Source of the DNA: Tetragonia tetragonoides
Taxonomy: Eukaryota; Streptophyta; Magnoliopsida; Caryophyllales; Aizoaceae
DNA: 64,000 nt
Reading direction: 5' to 3'
Assembly (NCBI GenBank): GCA_038025085.1
Contig: CM076145.1
Coordinates: 10,885,000-10,948,999, forward strand
Shown: positions 35,512-47,520 of the stretch, one piece after another
How the letters are laid out: each line of letters opens with the position of its first letter
Numbering within the stretch: position 1 is the first letter of the stretch
Program-made: the position numbers and the translations under genes
Notes under the pieces: model-generated
What the model saw: the letters and a program-made list of their open reading frames with translations, nothing else
Database searches by the model: none
What the model was told of the DNA's origin: nothing

Positions 35512-36339
35512 TGATGTGAAATAAGTAACAAAACGGAAATTAACCTTTGATAGTATCACACAAAGGGATCTTGTTCAAGAATCACTCAAGAACAACTCAC
35601 GAATCACTCGTAAGGGTTTCAACCTGAATCACTCAGTTTGAGGGGTAAATACTCACGTATTCAATAATTAATCATCAAAGCACGAGTTTACATTAGCAAA
35701 GCTCTCCCCTATTTATAGACAAAGAAATCTAAAGCTATTCGGAATCCTAATCCTAGTCCAAATAGGAAACTAACTACAAAACTGATTACAATTGTAAAAC
35801 GAACTAACTAACAGCTTTCCTAATACCTAATGGACTTCTAATACTAATAACAATCAGATTATTACTCTCCTAAACAATAATCAACGATTTAATGAAATAC
35901 TAAACGAAATCGAACTAAACAACTGATTACTTGGCGTCCAAGGCACAAACCCGTTGGAACAGCTTTCCACTGTAAATTCAATCGTCTTTTTAACCCTGTT
36001 ACGTTTTGAATATGGGAAAAATCAAAGGACAGGAGTTTTAGATCTCGATTCCAGCTTTCTACAGAATTTTGAATCACCATGATTCCACGTCGTATGAGTG
36101 AGTTATGATCGAAATACGGACCAGTGTAGAAGCTGTCAAAATTACGGGAATCCTTATAACGAATGAGACCATATAATAAGAGCTTTAATCCCGACCTTGT
36201 GTGGAAACTCCATGTAATTATCTTTATAGGAGTCAATTTAATGCATAACCACCAAAGGAACTCGATGTAAACAAGAATATATGTTCTCTTGCTAGTTCCT
36301 TGGTTGTTCTGTTTACTTTGCACACTTGCTCCCGCATCA
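35512..36339 (-). repeat. E5 5' LTR (828 bp)
   Basis: Same ends and length as the E3 and E4 LTRs, with a normal TATAAATA on the minus strand at 35710-35717. Confidence 0.91.
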
Positions 36340-39190
36340 CAAGTACAAACAAGCTTCAAGTCAAGCATTTGTTTGCATTCATTTGAGTGTGAGTTGAAGC
36401 TTATTTGTACAACACAAAAGAACTCAAATCTCTTTCACCCTACTCGTATGAGCTTTTAAAACGCGTAAATGCATTCAAAAACTTGAGTTGAAGCTTATTT
36501 GTACTTGTAAACATCCTTGGTGTAGTTTTACATTCAAATGAATGCAAACAAAGCATTTGGGTGCTTTCTCTTAATATACAACACAAAAGAACTCAATTTC
36601 TTTTACCATAGTCGTAAGAGCTGTTAAAACGCGTAAATGCATTCAAAACGCGTAATTGCATTCAAAAGCTTGAGTTGAAGCTTGTTTGTACTTATAAACA
36701 TCCTTGTTTGTACTTTTAAACATCTCTGATGTAATTTTAAGATGCATGCAAAGCTCTTAATATTTGATTGTTTGTACTTTTAAACATCCTCCCATTTAGT
36801 GCATTTAAATGGAGTTTTTTGTTCTTTTGTGTGTACTTAATTTTAAAACCACATACGACTAGGGTGAAAGAGATTTGAGTTCTTGTAAAAAGTCAATGAA
36901 CTATGTTTACTTTTTTATCAACATACTAAGCAATATACCTAGTGTTGTATATTAAGAGAAAAGCACCCAAATGTTTAATAAGCAATATACCTTAGTTACA
37001 AACATATATTGATATGAGTTTTCATGTTTTAAATGCATTCTCTTAATATACAACACAAAAGAACTCAATCTTTTTCACCCTAGTCATATGAGCTTTTAAA
37101 ACGCGTAAATGCATTCAAAAGGTGGAGTTAAAGCTTGTTTGTACTTGTAAACATCCTTGGTGTAGTTTCTCCCTCAAATGAATGCAAACAAAGCATTTGG
37201 GTGCTTTCTCTTAATATACAACACAAAAAAACTCAATCTCTTTCACCCTAGATGTAAGAGCTGTTAAAACGCGTAAATGCATTCAAAAGGTGGAGTTAAA
37301 GCTTGTTTGTACTTGCAAACATCCAAGGTGTAGTTTCACACGTAAATAAATGCAAACAAAGTGTTTGGATGCTTTCTCTTAATATACAACACAAAGAACT
37401 CAAATCTCTTTCACCCTATTCGTATGAGCTTTAAAACGCGTAAATGCATTCAAAAGCTTGAGTTGAAGCTTGTTTGTACTTGTAAACATCCTAGGTGTAG
37501 TTTCACATTCAAATGAATGAAAACAAATGAATACAAGTAGGGTGAAAGAGATTTGAGGTCTTTTGTGTTGTATATTAAGAGAAAGCACCAAAATGCTTTG
37601 TTTGCATTCATTTGAGTGAGAAGCTACACCAAGGATGTTTACAAGTACAAACAAGCTTTAACTCCACCTTTTGAATGCATTTACGCGTTTTAACAGCTCT
37701 TACATCGAGGGTGAAACAGATTGAGTTCTTTTGTGTTGTATATTAAGAGAAAGCACCCAAATGCTTTGTTTGCATTCATTTGAGGGAGAACTACACCAAG
37801 GATGTTTACAAGTAAAACAAGCTTCAACTCAAGCTTTTGAAAGCATTTACGCGTTTTAAAACCTCATACGACTAGGGTGAAAGAGATTGAGGTCTTTTGT
37901 GTTGTATATTAAGAGAAAGCACCCAAATGCTTTGTTTGCATTCATTTGAGTGAGAAACTACACCAAGGATGTTTACAAGTACAAACAAGCTTTAACTCCA
38001 CCTTTTGAATGCATTTACGCGTTTTAACGGATCTTACATCTAGGGTGAAAGAGATTAAGGTCTTTTGTGTTGTATATTAAGAGAAAGCATCCAAATGCGT
38101 TGTTTGCATTCATTTGAGTGTGAAACTACACCTAGGATGTTTACAAGTACAAACATGCTTCAACTCAAGCTTTGGAATGCATTTACGCGTTTTAAAACCT
38201 CATACGACTAGGGTGAAAGAGATTGAGGTCTTTTGTGTTGTATATTAAGAGAAAGCACCCAAATGCTTTGTTTGCATTCATTTGAGTGAGAAACTACACC
38301 AAGGATGTTTACAAGTACAAACAAGCTTTAAATCCACCTTTTGAATGCATTTACGCGTTTTAACGGATCTTACATCTAGGGTGAAAGAGATTGAGGTCTA
38401 TTGTGTTGTATATTAAGAGAAAGCATCCAAATGCGTTGTTTGGATTCATTTGAGTGTGAAACTACACCTAGGATGTTTACAAGTACAAACAAGCTTCAAC
38501 TCAAGCTTTTGAATGCATTTACGCGTTTTAAAAGCTCATATGACTAGGGTGAAAAACATTGAGTTCTTTTGTGTTGTATTTTAAGAGAAAGCAACCAAAA
38601 GCTTTGTTTGCATTCATTTCAGTGAGAAACTACACCAAGAATGTTTACAAGTACAAACAAGCTTCAACTCAAAATTTTGAATGTATTCACAATCAAATGA
38701 ATGCAAATAAAGCAACTGTGTGCTTTCTCTTAATATACAACAGAAAAGAACTCAATCTCTTTGACCCTAGTCGTAAGAGCTGTTAAAACAAGTAAATACA
38801 TTCAAAAGCTTGAGTTGAAGCTTGTTTGTACTTGTAAACATCCTTGGTGTAGTTTCTCACTCCAATGAATGCAAACAAAGCTTTTGGGTGCTTTCTCTGA
38901 AAATACAACACAAAAGAACTCAATCTCTTTCACCCTAGTCGTATGAGGTTTTAAAACGCGTATATGCATTCAAAAGCTTAAGTTGAAGCTTGTTGGTACT
39001 TGTAAACATCTTTGGTGTAGTTTCTCACACAAATGAATGCAAACAAAGCATTTGTGTGATTTTCAAAAGAACTCAATCTCTTTCACCCTTGTCGTATGAG
39101 CTTTTGAAATGCTTAAATGCATTCAAAAGTTTGAGTTCAAGCTTCTTTGTAGTTGTAAACATCCTTGGTGTAGCTTCTCACTCAAATGAA
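36340..39190. repeat. 168-bp satellite array, block 7
   Basis: Mixed to about 36390, R to 36690, a degenerate part (36690-37035), R to about 37540, F to about 38680, then R. The degenerate part carries a unique stretch, AAGCAATATACCTTAG to ATATTGATATGAG (36975-37020), that reappears inverted near 60.96 kb. The interval 37300-38670 is the left arm of a long inverted repeat. Confidence 0.9.
37300..38670. repeat. Left arm of about 1.4-kb inverted repeat
   Basis: Pairs with 39750-41130 in reverse complement; paired positions sum to about 78.42 kb. Shared rare marks include AACATCCAAGGTGTAGTTTC, the shortened CAACACAAAGAACTC, the joint GAAAACAAATGAATAC, two ACGGATCTTACATC-type variants 336 bp apart, and the TTGCATTCATTTCAGTGAG monomer. 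Confidence 0.85.
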
Positions 39191-39660
39191 CATATTTGAT
39201 GGTTTCATTTTCTGCATCATTAATTTTAAAATTAAGCTAATATAGAGGTTAAATTTACTAATAAGCATAAATATTTTCCATGACTAATTGGAGTCCTTTT
39301 AAGTTGGATTTGTAGATCCTACTAATAGTTTATTTAATCATTGATCGTCAAGTAGAGCAACTGGTGTGGCGGGGGGCGGAGGGTGAAGTGTGTTGCTGGC
39401 TAAGGAACGGCAGAGGAGGAGAGAGAGAGGTGGTGAAACAGGGGTGGAGAGAGAAAGCTCATGAAATAGACAAATTGTGTTTAATGTGAGTTGTTCTTCT
39501 TTCTTATTTATTTATTTATTTAGCAAAGCATATTAATCATGTAGGTGTTTTTATTCTAAGAGTTGTTGAAATTAAATACTCGTATCATATGCAGGGACGG
39601 AGACAGGGGAAGACCAGCGTCGGCCATGGCCTCCCCATCATCTCAAAAATAAATAAATAG
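39191..39660. other. Non-satellite island between the inverted arms
   Basis: About 470 bp lacking satellite similarity. It has an AT-rich start, a purine-rich section with GGAGGAGAGAGAGAGAGG, a TTTATTTATTTATTTA microsatellite, and an end section beginning CAGGGACGGAG at 39592. The last motif resembles the terminal inverted repeat of plant hAT-type DNA transposons, but only about 70 bp follow and no opposite end is present. No convincing ORF. Confidence 0.5.
39592..39660 (+). mobile_element. Possible hAT-type transposon end
   Basis: CAGGGACGGAGACAGGGG followed by GGCCATGGCCTCCCC resembles hAT terminal sequences of plants from general knowledge. It is truncated after about 70 bp at the satellite joint. 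No partner end or 8-bp duplication is found, so the call is weak. Confidence 0.25.
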
Positions 39661-39749
39661 GGTGCTTTCTCTTAATATACAACACAAAAGAACTCAATCT
39701 TTTTCACCCTAGTCATATGAGCTTTTAAAACGCGTAAATGCATTCAAAA

Positions 39750-41130
39750 GCTTGAGTTGAAGCTTGTTTGTACTTGTAAACATTCTTGGTTTAGTTTCTC
39801 ACTGAAATGAATGCAAACAAAGCTTTTGGTTGCTTTCTCTTATAATACAACACAAAAGAACTCAATCTTTTTCACCATAGTCATATGACCTTTTAAAACG
39901 CTTAAATGCATTCAAAAGTTTGAGTTCAAGCTTGTTTGTACTTGTAAACATCCTTGGTGTAGTTTCTCCCTCAAATGAATGCAAACAACACATTTGGATG
40001 CTTTCTCTTAATATACAACACAAAAGACCTCAATCTCTTTCACCCTAGATGTAAGATCCGTTAAAACGCGTAAATGCATTCAAAAGGTGGAGTTAAAGCT
40101 TGTTTGTACTTGTAAACATCCTTGGTGTAGTTTCTCACTCAAATGAATGCAAACAAAACATTTGCGTGCTTTTTCTTAATATACAACACAAAAGACCTCA
40201 GTCTCTTTCACCCTAGTCGTATGAGGTTTTAAAACGCGTAAATGCATTCAAAAGCTTGAGCTGAAGCTTGTTTGTACTTGTAAGCATCCTAGGTGTAGTT
40301 TCACACTCAAATGAATGAAAACAACGCATTTGGATGCTTTCTCTTAATATACAACACAAAAGACCTCAATCTCTTTCACCCTCGATGTAAGAACCGTTAA
40401 AACGCGTAAATGCATTCAAAAGGTGGAGTTAAAGCTTGTTTGTACTTGTAAACATCCTTTGGTGTAGTTTCTCACTCAAATGAATGCAAACAAAGCATTT
40501 GGGTGCTTTCTCTAAATATACAACACAAAACACCTCAATCTCTTTCACCCTAGTTGTATGAGGTTTTAAAACGCGTAAATGCTTTCAAAAGCTTCAGTTG
40601 AAGCTCGTTTGTACTTGTAAACATCCTTGGTGTAGTTTCTCCCTCAAATGAATGCAAACAAAGCATTTGGGTGCTTTCTCTTAATATACAACACAAAAGA
40701 ACTCAATCTCTTTCACCCTCGATGTAAGAGCTGTTAAAACGCGTAAATGCATTCAAAAGGTGGAGTTAAAGCTTGTTTGTACTTGTAAACATCCTTGGTG
40801 TAGTTTCTCACTCAAATGAATGCAACCAAAGCATTTTGGTGCTTTCTCTTAATATACAACACAAAAGACCTCAAATCTCTTTCACCCTACTCGTATTCAT
40901 TTGTTTTCATTCATTTGAGTGTGAAACTACACCTAGGATGTTTACAAGTACAAACAAGCTTCAACTCAAGCTTTTGAATGCATTTACGCGTTTTAAAGCT
41001 CATAAGAATAGGGTGAAAGAGATTTGAGTTCTTTGTGTTGTATATTAAGAGAAAGCATCCAAACACTTTGTTTGCATTCATTTACGTGTGAAACTACACC
41101 TTGGATGTTTACAAGTACAAACAAGCTTCA
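39750..41130. repeat. Right arm of about 1.4-kb inverted repeat
   Basis: Reverse complement of 37300-38670. Both arms contain the same orientation switch (at 37545 and 40890), so that switch is older than the inversion-duplication. Confidence 0.85.
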
Positions 41131-43859
41131 ACTCAAGCTTTTGAATGCATTTACGAGTTTGGGTGCATAGTGAATGCAAACAAAGCATTTGGGTGACCTT
41201 GACCATAATGTCACCAAAGTAAGCATGTTTGTACATTTTTACGCGTTTACGCGTACATACAAGCTTCAACTCAAGCTTTTGAATGCATTTACGCGTTTTA
41301 ACAGCTCTTACGACTAGGGTGATAGAGATTGAGTTCTTTTATGTTGTTCATTAAGCGAAAGCACCCAAATGTTTTGTTTGCATTCATTTGAGTGTGAAAC
41401 TACACCTAGGATATTTAAATGTACAAACATGCTTCAACTCAAGCTTTTGAATGCATTTACGCATTTTAAAAGCTCATACGAGTAGGGTGAAAGAGATTTC
41501 AGTTCTTTGTTTGGATACATTTGAGTGTGAAACTGCACCTAGGATGTTTACAACTACAAACAAGCTTCAACTCAAGTTTTTGAATGCATTTACGCGTTTT
41601 GGAAGCTCATACGAGTAGGGTGAAAGAGATTTGAGTTCTTTTGTGTTGTATATTAAGATAATACATCCAAATACTTTGTTTGCATTCATTTGAGTGAGAA
41701 ACTACCCCAAGGATGTTTACAAGTACAAACAAGCTTTAACTCCACCTTTTGAATGCATTTACGCGTTTTAACAGCTCTTATATCTAGGGTGAAAGAGATT
41801 GAATCCTTTTGTCTTGTATATTAAGAGAAAGCACCCAAATGCTTTGTTTGCATTCATTTGAGGGAGAAACTACACCAAGGATGTTTACAAGTACACACAA
41901 GCTTTAACTCAACCTTTGGAATGGATTTACGCATTTTAACAGCTGTTACAACTAGGGTGAAAGAGATTGAGTTCTTTTGTGTTGTATATTAAGAGAAATC
42001 ACACAAATGCTTTGTTTGCATTCATTTGAGTGAGAAACTACACCAAGAATGTTTACAAGTACAAACAAGCTTCAACTAAAGCTTTTGAATGCATTTACGC
42101 GTTTTAAAAGCTCATATGACTTTGGTGAAAAAGATTGAGTTCTTTTGTGTTGTATTATAAGAGAAAGCAACCAAAAGCTTTGTTTGCATTCATTTCAGTG
42201 AGAAACTACACCAAGAATGTTTACAAGTACAAACAAGCTTCAACTCAAGATTTTGAATGCATTTACGCGTTTTAAAAGCTCATATGACTAGGGTGAAAAA
42301 GATTGAGTTCTTTTGTGTTGTAGCTTAAGAGAAAGCACCCAAATGCTTTGTTTGCATTCATTTGAGTAAGAAACTACACCAAGGATGTTTACAAGCACAA
42401 ACAAGCTTTAACTCCACCTTTTGAATGCATTTACGCATTTTAACAGCTCTTACAAATAGGGTGAAAGAAGATTGAGTTCTTTTGTGTTGTATATTAAGAG
42501 AAATCACACAAATGCTATGTTTGCATTCATTTGAGTGAGAAACTACACCAAAGATGTTTACAAGTACAAACAAGCTTCAACTCATGCTTTTGAATGCATT
42601 TACACGTTTCAAAAGCTCATATGACTAGGGTGAAAAAGATTGAGTTCTTTTTTGTTGTATTTTAAGAGACAGCCACCAAAAGCTTTGTTTGCATTCATTT
42701 CAGTAAGAAACTACACCAAGAATGTTTACAAGTACAAACAAGCTTCAACTCAAGCTTTTGAATGCATTTACGCGTTTTAAAAGCACATATGACTAGGGTG
42801 AAAGAGATTGAGGTCTTTTGTGTTGTATATTAAGAGAAAGCACCCAACTGCTTTGTTTGCATTCATTTGAGTGAGAAACTACAAAAGAACTCAATCTCTT
42901 TCACCCTAGATGTAAGAGCTGTTAAAACGCGTAAATGCATTCAAAAGGTGGAGTTAAAGCTTGTTTGTACTTGTAAACATCCTTGGTGTAGTTTCTCACT
43001 CAAATGAATGCAACCAAAGTTATTGGATGGTTTCTCTGAAAATACAACACAAAAGAACTCAATCTCTTTCACCCTAGTCGTATGAGGTTTTAAAACGCGT
43101 ATATGCATTCAAAAGGTGGAGTTATAGCTTGTTTGTACTTGTCGGTGCTTTCTCTGAAAATACAACACAAAAGAACTCAATCTCTTTCACCCTAGTCGTA
43201 TGAGGTTTTAAAACGCGTATATGCATTCAAAAGCTTAAGTTGAAGCTTGTTGGTACTTGTAAACATCTTTGGTGTAGTTTCTCACTCAAATGAATGCAAA
43301 GAAAACATTTGGGTGCGTTCTCTTAATATACAACACAAAAGAACTCAATCTCTTTCACCCTTGTCGTATGAGCTTTTAAAACGCTTAAATGCATTCAAAA
43401 GTTTGAGTTCAAGCTTGTTTGTAGTTGTAAACATCCCTGGGGTAGTTTCACACTCAAATGAATGTAAACAAAGCATTTGGGTGCTTTCTCTTAATATACA
43501 ACACAAAAGACCTCATTCTCTTTCACCCTAATCGTAAGAGCTGTTAAAACGCGTAAGTACATTCAAAAGCTTGAGTTGAAGCTTGTTTGTACTTGAAAAC
43601 ATCCTTGTTTAAGTTTCTCACTCAAATGAATGCAAACAAAGCATTTGGGTGCTTTCTCTTAATATACTACACAAAAGAACTCAATCTTTTTCACCCTAGA
43701 TGTAAGAGCTGTTAAAACGCGTAAATGCATTCAAAAGGTGGAGTTAAAGCTTGTTTGTACTTGTAAACATCCTTGGTGTAGTTTCTCCCTCAAATGAATG
43801 CAAACAAAGCATTTGGGTGCTTTCTCTTAATATACAACACAAAAGACCTCAATCTCTTT

Positions 43860-46529
43860 CACCCTAGTCATATGAGCTTTTAAAACGCGTAAATACATTC
43901 AAAAGCTTGAGTTGAAGCTTGTTTGTACTTGTAAACATCCTTGGTGTAGTTTCTCAATCCAATGAATGCAAACAAAGCTTTTGGCTGCTTTCTCTGAAAA
44001 TACAACACAAAAGAACTCAATCTCTTTCACCCTAGTCGTATGAGGTTTTAAAACGTGTAAATGCTTTCAAAAGCTTGAGTTGAAGCTTGTTTGTACTTGT
44101 AAACATCCTTGGTGTAGTTTCTCACTCAAATTAATGCAAACAAAGCATTTGGGTGCTTTCTCTTAATATACAACACAAAAGAACTCAATCTCTTTCACCC
44201 TAGATGTAAGAGCTGTTAAAACGCGTAAATGCATTCAAAAGGTGGAGTTAAAGCTTGTCTGTACTTGTAAACATCCTTGGAGTAGTTTCTTCCTCAAATG
44301 AATGCAAACAAAGCATTTGGGTGCTTTCTCTTAATATGCAACACCAAAGACCTCAATCTCTTTCACCCTAGTCATATGAGCTTTTAAAACGCGTAAATAC
44401 ATTCAAAAGCTTGGTTTGAAGCTTGTTGGTACTTGTAAACATCCTTGGTTAAGTTTCTCTCTCAAATGAATGCAAACAAAGCATTTGGGAGCTTTCTCTT
44501 AATATGCAACACAAAGGAACTCAATCTTTTTCACCCTAGTCATATGAGCTTTTGAAACGTGTAAATGCATTCAAAAGCTTGAGTTGAAGCTTATTTGTAC
44601 TTGTAAAAAGATTGAGTTCTTTTGTGTTGTATATTAAGACAACGCACCCAAATGTTTTCTCTGCATTCATCTGAGTGAGAAACTAGACCAAAGATGTTTA
44701 CAAGTACCAACAAGATTCAACTTATGCTTTTAAATGCATATACGCGTTTTAAAACCTCATACGACTAGAGTGAAAGAGATTGAGTTCTTCTGTGTTGTAT
44801 TTTCAGAGAAAGCGCCCAAAAGCTTTGTTTGCATTCATTGGAGTGAGAAACTATACCAAGGATGTTTACAAGTACAAACAAGCTTCAACTCAAGCATTTG
44901 AATGTATTTACGCGTTTTAACAGCACTTACGACTAGGGTGAAAGAGATTGAGTTCTTTTCTCTTGTATATTAAGAGAAAGCACACAAATGCTTTATTTGC
45001 ATTCATTTGATTGTGAATACATTCAAAATTTTCAGTTGAAGCTTGTTTGTACTTGTAAATTCAAAAGGTATTTACAAACAAGCTTCAACTCAAGCTTTTG
45101 ACTGTGTTTACGCGTTTTAAAAGCTCATATGACTAGGATGAAAGAGATTGAGGTCTTTTATGTTGTATATTAAGAGAAAGCACCCAAATGCTTTGTTTGC
45201 ATTCATTTGAGGGAGAAACTACACCAAGGATGTTTACAAGTACAAACAAGCTTTAACTCCACCTTTTGAATGCATTTACGCGTTTTAACAGCTCTTACAT
45301 CTAGGGTGAAAGAGATTGAGTTCTTTTGTGTTGTATATTAAGAGAAAGCACCCAAATGCTTTCTTTGCATTAATTTGAGTGAGAAACTACACCAAGGATG
45401 TTTACAAGTACAAACAAGCTTCAACTCAAGCTTTTGAAAGCATTTACGCGTTTTAAAATCTCATACGACTAGGGTGAAAGATATTGAGGTCTTTTGTGTT
45501 GTATATTAAGAGAAAGCACCCAAATGCTTTGTCTGCATTCATTTGAGTGAGAAACTACACCAAGGATGTTTACAAGTACAAACAAGCTTTAACTCCACCT
45601 TTTGAATGCATTTACGCATTTTAACAGCTCTTACAACTAGGGTGAAAGAGATTGAGTTCTTTTGTGTTGTATATTAAGAGAAAGCAACCAAATGCTTTGT
45701 TTGCATTCATTTCAGTGAGAAACTACACCAAGGATGTTTACAAGTACAAACAAGCTTCAACTCAAAATTTTGAATGTATTTACGCGTTTTAAAAGCTCAT
45801 ATGACTAGGGTGAAAGAGATTGAGGTCTTTTGTGTTGTATATTAAGAGAAAGCACCCAAATGCTGTTTTTGCATTCATTTGAGTGAGAAACTACACCAAG
45901 GATGTTTACAAGTACAAACAAGCTTTAACTCCACCTTTTGAATGCATTTACGCGTTTTAACAGCTCTTACATCTAGGGTGAAAGAGATTGAGTTCTTTTG
46001 TGTTGTATATTAAGAGAAAGCACCCAAATGCTTTGTTTGCATTCATTTGAGGGAGAAACTACACCAAGGATGTTTACAAGTACAAACAAGCTTTAACTCC
46101 ACCTTTTGAATGCATTTACGCATTTTAACAGCTCTTACAACTAGGGTGAAAGAGATTGAGTTCTTTTGTGTTGTATATTAAGAGAAATCACCCAAATGGT
46201 TTGTTTGCATTCCTTTGAGTGAGAAACTACACCAAGGATGTTTACAAGTACAAACAAGTTTCAACTCAAGCTTTTGAATGCATTTACGCGTTTTAACAGC
46301 TCTTACGACTAGGCGAAAAGAGATTGAGTTCTTTTGTGTTGTATATTAAGAAAAAGCTCGCAAATGCTTTGTTTGCATTCATTTGATTGTTTGTACTTGT
46401 AAATTCAAAAGGTGAATGCAAACAAAATTAAGAAACTGTTTAAAACGCGTATATGCATTGAAAAGCTTAAGTTGAAGTTTGTTGGTACTTGTAAACATTC
46501 TTGGTGTAGTTTCTCGCTCCAATGAATGC
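43860..46529. repeat. Segmental duplication, copy 1 (carries E4)
   Basis: Matches 56060-58536 in order and orientation, offset about 12.2 kb. Shared marks are the AAGCTTGGTTTGAAGCTTG variant, the TACCAACAAG monomer, and the turn TTGTACTTGTAAATTC followed by TTAAGAAACTGTTTAAAACG. Copy 1 has about 194 bp more, near 44.9-45.1 kb. E4 is inserted at its right end. Confidence 0.82.
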
Positions 46530-47357
46530 TGATGCGGGAGCAAGTGTGCAAAGTAAACAGAACAACCAAGGAACTAGCAAGATAACATCTATTCTTCTTT
46601 ACATCGAGTTTCTTTGGTGGTTATGCATTAAATTGACTCCTACGAAGATAATTACATGGAGTTTACACACGAGATCGGGATTAAAGCTCTTATTATATGA
46701 TCTCATTCGTTATAAGGATTCCCGTAATTTTGACAGCTTCTACACTGGTTCGTATTTTGTTCATAACTCACTCATACGACATGGGATCGTGGTGATTCAA
46801 AGTTCTTCAGAAAGCTGGAAAAGAGATCTAAAACTCCTATCTTTTGAATTTTCCCATATTCGAAACGTAACAGGGTTTAAAAGGCGATTTAATTTACAGT
46901 GGAAAGCTGTTCCCACGGGTTTGTGCCTTGGGCGCTAGGTAATCAGTTGTATAGTTTGATTTCGTTTAGTATTCCCTTAATTAGTTAGAATATGTTTAGG
47001 AGAGTAATAATCTGATTGTTATTAGTATTAGAAGTCCATTAGGTATTAGGAAAGCTGTTAATTAGCTCGTTTTACAATTGTAGTCAGTTTCGTTGTTAGT
47101 TTCCTACTTGGACTAGGATTAGGATTCCGAATAGGTTTAGATTTCTTTGTCTATAAATAGGGGAGAGCTTTGCTATTGTAAACTCGTGCTTTGATGATTA
47201 ATTATTGAATACGTGAGTATTTACCCCTCAAACTGAGTGATTCAGGTTGAAACCCTTACGAGTGATTCGTGAGTTGTTCTTGAGTGATTCTTGAACAAGA
47301 TCCCTTTGTGTGATACTATCAAAGGTTAATTTCCATTTTGTTACTTATTTCACATCA
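46530..47357 (+). repeat. E4 5' LTR (828 bp)
   Basis: TGATGCGGGAGCAAG to TTTCACATCA, with TATAAATA at 47152-47159 and GAGTGATTC at 47235, 47260 and 47282. An open frame of 138 codons within it is the LTR-encoded tail without its gag body and is not called separately. Confidence 0.94.
47152..47159 (+). promoter_or_regulatory. TATA box of E4 5' LTR
   Basis: TATAAATA in GTCTATAAATAGGGG; the 3' LTR has the same motif at 49471-49478. Confidence 0.65.
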
Positions 47358-47360
47358 ACT

Positions 47361-47372
47361 TGGTATCAGAGC
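47361..47372 (+). other. Primer binding site of E4
   Basis: TGGTATCAGAGC 3 bases after the LTR, complementary to initiator-Met tRNA. Confidence 0.85.
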
Positions 47373-47520
47373 TAAAGGTTTGAGCTTTCTTAAGTTTAAA
47401 CAACACGGTCCTGAGCATAAACACGACACCATAGCGAGCTTTCGAGAAAGATTCTTGCAAGATCCGCCCTTTGTTCAAGAAGACAGCCAAGAAACCCCCA
47501 AGAAACCAACAACCGAAGCT

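Larger units (their letters stand above)
35069..36339 (-). mobile_element. E5: truncated gag-only element, 5' part only
   Basis: On the minus strand it holds an intact 828-bp 5' LTR (36339 to 35512), a PBS, a shortened leader and the first about 107 codons of gag, then breaks into F satellite near 35069. The rest of gag and the 3' LTR are gone. The leader has internal deletions compared with E3. It is closest to E3 and E4. The right flank starts CAAGT, but no matching target duplication can be seen because the left end is lost. Confidence 0.9.
39661..46529. repeat. 168-bp satellite array, block 8
   Basis: R to about 40890, F (with a broken stretch at 41160-41250) to about 42880, R to 44600, F to about 46390 with a 40-bp R insert near 45020, then R up to E4. 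It contains the right arm of the inverted repeat (39750-41130). It also contains the left member of a long segmental duplication (43860-46529). The last five bases, AATGC, are the left target duplication of E4. Confidence 0.92.

Noticed and set aside
39361..39480. GC-rich purine stretch as a promoter or CpG island
   Set aside because: Short, with no adjacent ORF and no TATA or splice context; more likely a simple-sequence part of the island.
37400..41027. Two nearly identical 84-codon frames on opposite strands (37400-37654 and 40773-41027)
   Set aside because: They reflect the inverted arms of the satellite palindrome, not conserved protein coding.
46522..46938. 138-codon frame at the start of E4
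   Set aside because: It is the LTR-encoded gag tail in the 5' LTR, where no gag body precedes it; the apparent start lies in satellite DNA.
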